Below are positions 1 to 6,400 of a stretch of 7,552 bases of DNA, in pieces (within the stretch, counting starts at the first letter, position 1; each line of letters starts with the position of its first letter). Under the pieces are notes generated by a model. The model saw only the letters and a list, made by a program, of their open reading frames with translations. It had not been told where the DNA came from and ran no database searches. The DNA comes from an uncultured Clostridia bacterium (GTDB taxonomy: Bacteria > Bacillota > Clostridia > Oscillospirales > Acutalibacteraceae). The DNA is taken from positions 1 to 7,552 of the forward strand of contig CALYOC010000023.1 in NCBI GenBank assembly GCA_945227095.1, given 5' to 3'. A program made the position numbers and the translations under genes.

Positions 1-1095
1 GTCGCAAAGGGCGGCGCGGCAGCCATACCCGGAGGTTTCGGAACAGGTAAAACCGTTACACAACACCAAATTGCAAAATGGTGTGACGCGGATATAATCA
101 TTTACGTCGGCTGCGGCGAGCGCTGAAACGAGATGATCCAGGTGCTTCAGGAGTTCAGCGAACTTACCGACCCGAAAACCGGAAACCCGATGACGGACAG
201 GACAATACTTATCGCAAACACTTCAAATATGCCCGTTGCGGCTCGTGAAGCGTCAATATACACCGGTGTAACTTTAGCTGAATATTACAGGGATATGGGA
301 TACCACACCGCTATGATGGCGGACTCCTCCTCCCGTTGGGCAGAGGCACTCCGAGAAATAAGCGGCAGGCTTGAAGAAATGCCCGCCGACGAGGGATTCC
401 CCGCCTATCTTCCGTCAAGGCTTTCCGAATTCTACGAAAGAGCCGGATATATGAAAACCTTGAGCGGCAGTGAGGGCTCGGTGACGCTCATCGGCGCCGT
501 TTCTCCTCAGGGCTCTGACTTTTCGGAGCCTGTAACTCAAAACACAAAGAGGTTTACCCGCTGCTTCTGGGCGCTTGACAAGGCACTTGCGTACGCGCGT
601 CACTACCCTTCAATCAACTGGTTAACAAGTTACAGCGAATACATCAACGATTTGAACGATTGGTACGCGGAAAACATCGCGGAAGATTTCAAAACCTGCA
701 GGGATGAAATCTCAGCAATTCTCCAAGAGGAAGCGAGCCTTATGGAAATTGTTAAGCTCATAGGCTCCGATGTTTTGCCCGACAGTCAAAAACTTGTCAT
801 TGAGATTGCGCGCGTGATAAGACTCGGATTCTTACAACAGGACGCGCTCAACCCGGTAGATACCTACGCCACAATCGAAAAGCAGTATAAAATGATGAAA
901 ATAATTCTTCACTTGTATCACAAATGCAAGAAAATCGTTGCCAAGCAAATTCCCCTCTCGCAGGTTCTGGCACTCGGCATTTTCGATAACATTATCAGGA
1001 TGAAAACCACCGTTACAAATGATAACATCGAAGAATACGACAAATACACCGCTGAAATCGACGGCATTTTGGAAAAGAAATTCCACATTCTCTAA
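1..1095 (+). CDS. ntpA: V-type ATP synthase/ATPase catalytic subunit A, 5' partial, interrupted by an in-frame TGA
   Basis: This is the catalytic A subunit of a bacterial V/A-type ATPase, which binds and hydrolyses (or makes) ATP in the A3B3 head. Reading frame 1 is open from base 1 and encodes the P-loop GGFGTGKT (31-54), then VGCGER (106-123) with the catalytic Glu at 118-120. After the stop it continues with NEM, the family motif [44 protein letters not shown] (322 onward) and the helical C-terminal domain ending in TAA at 1093-1095. The family is about 585-590 residues long, so roughly the first 220 are outside the window. Codon 124-126 is TGA where the family has an invariant Gly (GERGNEM). 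One G-to-T change from GGA would create it. If the stop is real, translation yields a truncated protein, or restarts at ATG 133, which has no good ribosome binding site and would lack the P-loop. The identity is certain; whether the gene is functional is unresolved. Subunit B follows after 12 nt. Confidence 0.9.
124..126 (+). other. In-frame TGA within the ntpA GERGNEM motif
   Basis: Codon TGA interrupts the otherwise continuous A-subunit frame. The flanking residues are GCGER upstream and NEM downstream, which together match the family motif GCGERGNEM with only the Gly missing. The frame is unchanged, so this is a substitution and not an indel. No other in-frame TGA, TAA or TAG occurs inside the four genes here, and the three visible gene ends all use TAA. 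A nonsense mutation, a sequencing or assembly error, or less likely a readthrough event would explain it. Confidence 0.9.
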
Positions 1096-1100
1096 GGAGG
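1094..1100 (+). promoter_or_regulatory. Ribosome binding site of ntpB
   Basis: AAGGAGG lies 7 nt before ATG 1108 and overlaps the ntpA stop codon (TAA 1093-1095). A perfect Shine-Dalgarno sequence embedded in the preceding stop suggests that translation of the two subunits is coupled. Confidence 0.9.
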
Positions 1101-1107
1101 GCAAAAA

Positions 1108-2505
1108 ATGATTTTAGAACACATCGGCTTAAAGCAAATCAACGGCCCTCTTATCGTCCTTGAAGGCTGCACAAACGCAAAATACGAGGAAATGGTGGAA
1201 ATTCACCTTGATTCGGGAGAGAAAAGAGTCGGAAGAATCTGCGAAATTTCCGGAGATAAGGTGGTTATTCAGGTCTTTGAAGGAACAAGAGGTCTCTCCC
1301 TGGAAAACACGAGCACAAGGCTGACCGGAAAGCCTATGGAATTGGGACTTTCGCCCGAAATTCTCGGCAGAGTCTTTGACGGCTTGGGCAGGCCGATTGA
1401 CGGCTTGGGCGACATATACCCTGTCAAAAAAGAAAATATCAACGGAAAACCGATAAATCCTGTTTCAAGGGTTTATCCGAGAAACTATATCAATACGGGA
1501 ATATCCTCGATAGACTGTCTTGCCACGCTGATTAGAGGTCAAAAACTGCCGATTTTCTCCGGCTCCGGTATGAAGCACAACGAGCTTGCAGTACAAATTG
1601 TTAAGCAGGCAAGCGTTTCGGACGGCTCGGATTTTGCCATAGTATTTGCCGCAATGGGAGTAAAAAACGACGTCGCCGAGTATTTCAGAAAATCCTTTGA
1701 ACAGGCAAACGTTATGCAGAGAGTTACAATGTTCCTCAATCTGTCAAACGACCCCATTATCGAGCGAATAATGACTCCGCGCTGCGCTCTCACAGCCGCA
1801 GAATACCTGGCTTACGAATTAGGTAAAAACATACTTGTAATACTCACGGATATGACTTCATACGCCGAAGCGGTTCGCGAATTTTCATCTTCAAAGGGCG
1901 AAATTCCGGGCAGAAAGGGCTATCCGGGATATATGTACTCAGACCTTGCTTCACTTTATGAAAGAGCGGGAATTATCGAAGGAAAAAGCGGTTCTGTCAC
2001 TCAAATTCCGATTCTCACTATGCCTAATGACGACATAACTCACCCTATACCCGACCTTACGGGATATATCACGGAGGGGCAAATAACGCTCGACAGAAGT
2101 ATGGATACATCGGGTATCTATCCTCCGATAAATGTACTCCCCTCGCTGTCAAGACTTATGAAGGACGGTATAGGTAAAGGATACACGAGAGAGGACCATG
2201 TTCAACTGAGCAACCAGCTTTTCGCCTGCTACTCAAAAGTACAGGACGCAAAAAGCTTGGCAGGCGTAATCGGAGAGGATGAACTCTCTCCCGCCGACAA
2301 GCTGCTTTTGGAATTTGGTAAAAAGTTCGACCAAGTGTTTATCAACCAAGGCTATTCAGCCAACAGAAGCATTGAGCAAACGCTTGACTTGGGCTGGGAT
2401 TTACTATCAATGCTGCCAAGAGAAAGCCTTGACAGAATCAGTGATGATATGCTCGATAAATATTACCACGGAGCACACAACGAGGATTCCGAAGCTGAAA
2501 AATAA
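1108..2505 (+). CDS. ntpB: V-type ATP synthase/ATPase subunit B
   Basis: This is the non-catalytic B subunit (465 aa, normal family length) that alternates with subunit A in the A3B3 head on the cytoplasmic side of the membrane ATPase. The N-terminal beta-barrel covers roughly residues 1-75. The nucleotide-binding-like domain carries the degenerate P-loop SGSGMKHN (151-158; many homologues have SGSGLPHN), [15 protein letters not shown] around 223-237, [10 protein letters not shown] (246-255), and [21 protein letters not shown] followed by [32 protein letters not shown]. Arg349 in LPSLSRLM probably corresponds to the arginine finger that reaches the catalytic site of subunit A (Arg350 in Enterococcus hirae). 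The C-terminal part is helical. ATG 1108 is chosen because a perfect AAGGAGG precedes it by 7 nt and it matches the usual family start. The gene is complete, with no anomaly seen. It is the second visible gene of the operon. Confidence 0.97.
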   Translation: MILEHIGLKQINGPLIVLEGCTNAKYEEMVEIHLDSGEKRVGRICEISGDKVVIQVFEGTRGLSLENTSTRLTGKPMELGLSPEILGRVFDGLGRPIDGLGDIYPVKKENINGKPINPVSRVYPRNYINTGISSIDCLATLIRGQKLPIFSGSGMKHNELAVQIVKQASVSDGSDFAIVFAAMGVKNDVAEYFRKSFEQANVMQRVTMFLNLSNDPIIERIMTPRCALTAAEYLAYELGKNILVILTDMTSYAEAVREFSSSKGEIPGRKGYPGYMYSDLASLYERAGIIEGKSGSVTQIPILTMPNDDITHPIPDLTGYITEGQITLDRSMDTSGIYPPINVLPSLSRLMKDGIGKGYTREDHVQLSNQLFACYSKVQDAKSLAGVIGEDELSPADKLLLEFGKKFDQVFINQGYSANRSIEQTLDLGWDLLSMLPRESLDRISDDMLDKYYHGAHNEDSEAEK

Positions 2506-2520
2506 TAACAGAGAACAATC

Positions 2521-2527
2521 GAGGAGG
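2521..2527 (+). promoter_or_regulatory. Ribosome binding site that fixes the ntpD start
   Basis: GAGGAGG lies 8 nt upstream of ATG 2536. An alternative GTG at 2527 would overlap this sequence and have no Shine-Dalgarno of its own, so the ATG three codons later is the real start. Confidence 0.85.
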
Positions 2528-2535
2528 TGAAACCT

Positions 2536-3147
2536 ATGGCACAGGTTTTCCCCACAAAAGGCAACCTAATGGCGTCAAAAAAATCCTTGGATCTCGCCAC
2601 CATGGGTTTTGACCTTTTGGATAAAAAGCGAAATATTCTCACGCGAGAAATGATGTCGCTTATCGAAGCCGCACAGAGCATACAAGAGCAGATAAACGAA
2701 GCATACAAAAAGGCATATACTTCACTTCAAAAAGCCAACCTCACGCTCGGAAGCTGCGAGGAAACGGCGAGAACCGAGCCGGCCGATAACGGACTTGAAA
2801 TTGACTATCGGAGCGTTATGGGCGTCGAGATACCGACGGTTCATTTGAAGGACTCCCCGCCCTCTGTCAGTTATATGATGAACTCCACAAACTCCCTGCT
2901 TGACAAGGCGTATTTTGACTTTTACGAAGTGAAAAAACTCACCGTAAAGCTCTGCGAAATCGAAAGCAGCGTTTACAGCTTGGCAAACGCAATAAGCAGA
3001 ACTAACAACAGGGCCAAGGCTTTCAAAAATATCGTCATTCCTAATTATGAAAAGACGATAAAATTTATATCCGAAAGCCTTGAAGAAAAAGAGAGAGAGG
3101 ATTTCTCAAGACTCAAAGTGGTAAAAAGGCAAAAGGAAAGCAAATAA
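2536..3147 (+). CDS. ntpD: V-type ATP synthase/ATPase subunit D (central stalk)
   Basis: Subunit D is the long coiled-coil shaft of the central stalk. It rotates inside the A3B3 head and links it to the membrane ring. The product is 203 aa from ATG 2536, typical of the family. The N-terminal helix has the signature pattern PTKGNL...KKSLDLATMGFDLLDKKRNIL, and the C-terminal helix has RTNNRAKAFKNIVIP (starting at residue 155), then a TIKFISESLEEKERE segment and a basic tail RLKVVKRQK. The middle (about residues 70-125) is the less conserved globular part. The start is set by GAGGAGG 8 nt upstream. The gene lies 30 nt after ntpB and is followed at once by a terminator, so it is the last gene of the operon, as in many Firmicute A-B-D operons. 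Nothing odd is seen. Confidence 0.95.
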   Translation: MAQVFPTKGNLMASKKSLDLATMGFDLLDKKRNILTREMMSLIEAAQSIQEQINEAYKKAYTSLQKANLTLGSCEETARTEPADNGLEIDYRSVMGVEIPTVHLKDSPPSVSYMMNSTNSLLDKAYFDFYEVKKLTVKLCEIESSVYSLANAISRTNNRAKAFKNIVIPNYEKTIKFISESLEEKEREDFSRLKVVKRQKESK

Positions 3148-3161
3148 ATTTTAAACACAGA

Positions 3162-3201
3162 AAAACCACCGAAAAATGAGCAATCACTTTTCGGTGATTT
3201 T
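3162..3201 (+). terminator. Rho-independent terminator of the ATPase operon
   Basis: A perfect 9-bp stem pairs CACCGAAAA (3167-3175) with TTTTCGGTG (3188-3196). After one A/C mismatch the inner part closes as TGA/TCA around a GCAA tetraloop. Past one outer mismatch, AAAA (3162-3165) pairs with TTTT (3198-3201). It starts 14 nt after the ntpD stop. The flanking A and T runs could let it act on both strands, although the T-tract is short for a strong forward terminator. Confidence 0.85.
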
Positions 3202-3228
3202 AACATATTTAGTGCAAAATTGTATAAT
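3200..3228 (+). promoter_or_regulatory. Near-consensus sigma-A type promoter
   Basis: TTAACA (3200-3205; 5 of 6 matches to TTGACA) is separated by exactly 17 bp from a perfect TATAAT (3223-3228). Transcription would start near 3235 and give a leader of about 200 nt for the phosphoesterase gene at 3442. The -35 box shares its first two bases with the terminator T-tract, so terminator and promoter are fused back to back. This is a motif match only. Confidence 0.55.
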
Positions 3229-3359
3229 TTCAACGCAATCTCAGCCCATAGGCCCGCGGCTCTCATAATCTGATTTCGGTACGAAAAATCGTAAAATTTC
3301 AATTAGTAAAATACACAAAAAATAGGATATATATTTGGTTAAATATACAAAAATTAAAT

Positions 3360-3387
3360 TTGAATCTTTTTATTATTTATTTATATT
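3360..3387 (+). promoter_or_regulatory. Possible second promoter close to the phosphoesterase gene
   Basis: TTGAAT (3360-3365) and TATATT (3382-3387) are separated by 16 bp and would give a short leader of about 45-50 nt. In such AT-rich DNA these matches arise easily by chance. TATGAT at 3394-3399 is an alternative -10 box with no good -35. This is weaker evidence than for the promoter at 3200-3228. Confidence 0.25.
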
Positions 3388-3428
3388 AATATATATGATA
3401 GAATAATTCTGCAATAATTTTCATTGAC

Positions 3429-3435
3429 TGGAGGA
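3429..3435 (+). promoter_or_regulatory. Ribosome binding site of the phosphoesterase gene
   Basis: TGGAGGA contains GGAGG (3430-3434) 7 nt before ATG 3442. Together with the signal peptide that begins at this ATG, it fixes the start of the large gene. Confidence 0.85.
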
Positions 3436-3441
3436 ACAATA

Positions 3442-6400
3442 ATGAAAAAATCATCAAAGGTTTTGGCACTAATCCTTTCGCTTGTTATGATTTTTTCCGC
3501 TATGCCCACACTTGCATTTGCGGAAATGACAGACGAAAAGAACGCAGCCGACGCCGCTTCCGTCCGGGCTCTTAACGACGCCGCCGAAAAAGGCGACGAG
3601 GACGAAATCTACGATATTGTCGAAGATATTACGAGCCGCGACACCGCTGACCACAACTACGGTGAAGTTAAAAAGGCAAGCAAAAACTACACCGTACAAA
3701 CCGCTATCACCGATGACGGTGAGGGCATTGACTTTATTCAAATGTCCGACGTGCACGTTTTCAGTGAGCTTCTCATCGAAAACGCGTCAAGAGATTATCG
3801 GGAAGATGTGCTCCTTTACAACAAGGTTTTGGGCGAAACATTCCCCATACTCAACGCAACATTTACCGCGATTGAAAAAGATGTTCGGGAAAAGCACCTC
3901 CGATATGTTTTTATAACAGGTGACCTGACATCAAACGGTGAGTACAACAACCATGTTATGCTTGCTACATTTTTAAGAAGTTTCCAGGAGCAAATGAGGA
4001 AGAAGTATGACCCTCAATTCCATGTGTTTGTCATCAACGGTAACCACGACATCAACCTGTATAACGGTACCTTCTATGATAAAAACGGAAAGGTTGTTCT
4101 CGGTTCATCTTCAAAAGAGGCTGCCGACTCTGTTTGCACAACATCTGCAAGCTTCGCTGAAATTTACTATGACTTAGGATACGGCGAGGATGACGATGAC
4201 TGCGGACTTAATGTTACATACTACAAGGACTCTATCGGTCTTAACAAGAGAGGCGCTTACACCTTTGCAGACGAATATGCAAACCTCTCCTACTCCGCCG
4301 ACCTCACCACAGGTGACGGAACAAAGATGAAACTCATAGCCTTCGACAGCAGCGAGTATTCACCAGACGCACCCGATGCAGAGGAAGTAACCGTTGCCGG
4401 TGAAAAAAGACAGGGACAGTACACAGGCTGCTATATGTCCCCCGCACACCTCAACTGGATTAAGAACGAATGCTCAAAAGCAAAGGAAAACGGACAAGTT
4501 GTAATCGGAATGAGCCACTATGCCGTTCTTCCCCACTTCACGCTTCAAAGCGCCGTTTTGAGAATGTTTATCTATCCCGATTGGGAAAACCTCTGTTCCG
4601 AGCTTGCAGACGCAGGTATGCACTACACCCTTTCAGGTCATATGCACTGCAACGATGTAGGCTCCTACACCAACACAAACGGCGAAACAATTTACGATAT
4701 AGAAACCGGCGCTCTCTCCGGAAGTTTCCCGCAGTCTTTCAGAGAAGTATCATTCGACCAAAATGACGACGGCTCTGTAAAATGCACAACACAGGTTGTT
4801 GACTGCGACAGAGACGCACAGGTTGACCTGTCAAAATGCTACTATTCTTACAACGAAGACGGCACACCTGATTACTCAACAACAATAGATGATATAAACG
4901 CGCTGAATCCCGATTATATCAAGCTGAAGTTGATAGAAAATGTTGAGTACACTACAAATAAAAACCTCTGCGACCTCAGTCATACAAATGTTGATGAAAA
5001 CGGCAACCCCTACGGCAAGATTTCCAAGCCCTTTATGGCTAACTACGGAATCTACGCATTTATGGGCGGACGCACTAAGGCGACCGCTGACGGAGACGCC
5101 GAGTCAGTTATAATTCCCAGCATTAAACAGATGGCCGGAAATATGGTTGACGGTTATCTCAACGGAAAAACATATCAACAAATTATGGCAAACGGAGGCT
5201 TGAAAGGCTTACTTTCCGGCATTCTCGGCTCAGACCTCGACCAATGGCTCACAGAAAATCTGCCGGAGGAAGTCACCTTCTCCGTTATCACCTTCCAAAG
5301 AAGCGATATAATCTCACTTGCAGACGAACTAATTGATAAGATAAACGCCGCTTACCTTGCAGACAACACCACTCTGCGTACAGCAGCACAAACACTTATC
5401 GACCAGCTTCTCAACTACGAGATTGCAGGATACACGCTCAATGAGATTGCAACACAATGTCTCATCGCTCACTACACAGGTGACGAAGCAAGCGTTGCCG
5501 CCGGCACAAACGCTAAGCTCGCAGGACTTTACACTCCCGTCGATATGGACAAAGTCTATGACGAAATTACAGACGGTAATAAGACTATCCACGAGCTCAT
5601 CGACTACCTTGTAAACCTTCTCCTGTACGGAAAGGATGAAGAAGGCAACCCGATTAGCCTTGTGCTTTCCGGAAAGGAAATCGGCAAATCAAAGGGAATC
5701 CTTTTCGACTTACTCGACGGAATAACAATCAACGCCGACGAAGTTTATAAAGTTCTTCCCGATTTCGCAGGTATTCTCCAATACCCCACCATCAGACAAC
5801 TTGTTTTGGGAACAGACGCAAAGGAAGTTCCCGTTGTAACAATTGTCAACAAGTGGGCAGGAAAGATTGTTAAGGATTCTTACGAATTTAAGGACTTCAC
5901 CACCGGAAAAACTCAAACAAAGAATGTAACCGATACAGCCTCACTTATCGAGTATTTCATATTTGGCACAGTTGACGATTTCCTTAACGAAAGTCAACTC
6001 ACTATAGTATCCGACCTGCTTGTCACCGCTCTCGCCTCCTTCAACGAGGACCCCTGCTTCTCCGAAAAGGGTACAACACACGGAGATTATGTAGTTAATC
6101 CCTATGACCTCATAGGAAGCGGATTTGTCAGCGGAAACGACAACCAAAACGAAATTTCATACAAAAAGCTTGCCGCAACCGTTCCGACAGTTGAAAACTA
6201 TATGCTGCCGAACACAATTTCAGTATCCTTCGGAAGCGATACTGCGACAACAAAGAAGTTCAATTGGTTCACAAGATTCCGGATAACAGGCTCTGACATT
6301 CAGATTATTCCTTACAAAGCAAATGCCACTGAGGCTGATTTCACCTCTGAGGATCTTGTAAATGTCAATGTTACAAAAGACGAAAAGGACGGATTGACAT

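Larger units (their letters stand above)
3235..3441 (+). other. Long AT-rich leader upstream of the phosphoesterase gene
   Basis: No gene or known riboswitch is recognised here. The stretch is strongly AT-rich except for a small GC-rich island at about 3242-3262 (CAGCCCATAGGCCCGCGGCT). A small hairpin with a 5-bp stem, TACGA/TCGTA around AAAA, sits at 3280-3293. From 3301 to 3420 the sequence is almost entirely A and T. A second, weaker promoter is possible in this part. Confidence 0.4.

Noticed and set aside
124..126. UGA read as glycine, as in Gracilibacteria and Absconditabacteria (genetic code 25)
   Set aside because: The position is a Gly, but about 2,400 other codons in four genes contain no in-frame TGA, and glycine is always encoded by GGN. 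A code-25 genome would show many. The gene content also looks clostridial.
124..126. Selenocysteine insertion at the TGA
   Set aside because: The family residue is an invariant Gly, not Cys, and I see no clear selenocysteine-insertion hairpin directly downstream.
2527..2535. GTG 2527 as the start of ntpD
   Set aside because: It falls inside the Shine-Dalgarno sequence GAGGAGG, and the family N-terminus fits ATG 2536.
415..2708. Minus-strand and out-of-frame open frames over the ATPase genes (for example minus 832-1104, minus 1539-1793, plus 2279-2530)
   Set aside because: They overlap strongly conserved ATPase subunits in the opposite or shifted frame, with no sign of their own start signals.
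4744..6201. A frameshift or gene join in the middle of the large phosphoesterase gene
   Set aside because: I translated the frame codon by codon from 3442 to the window end. It has no stop and no switch to another frame, and codon use looks even throughout.
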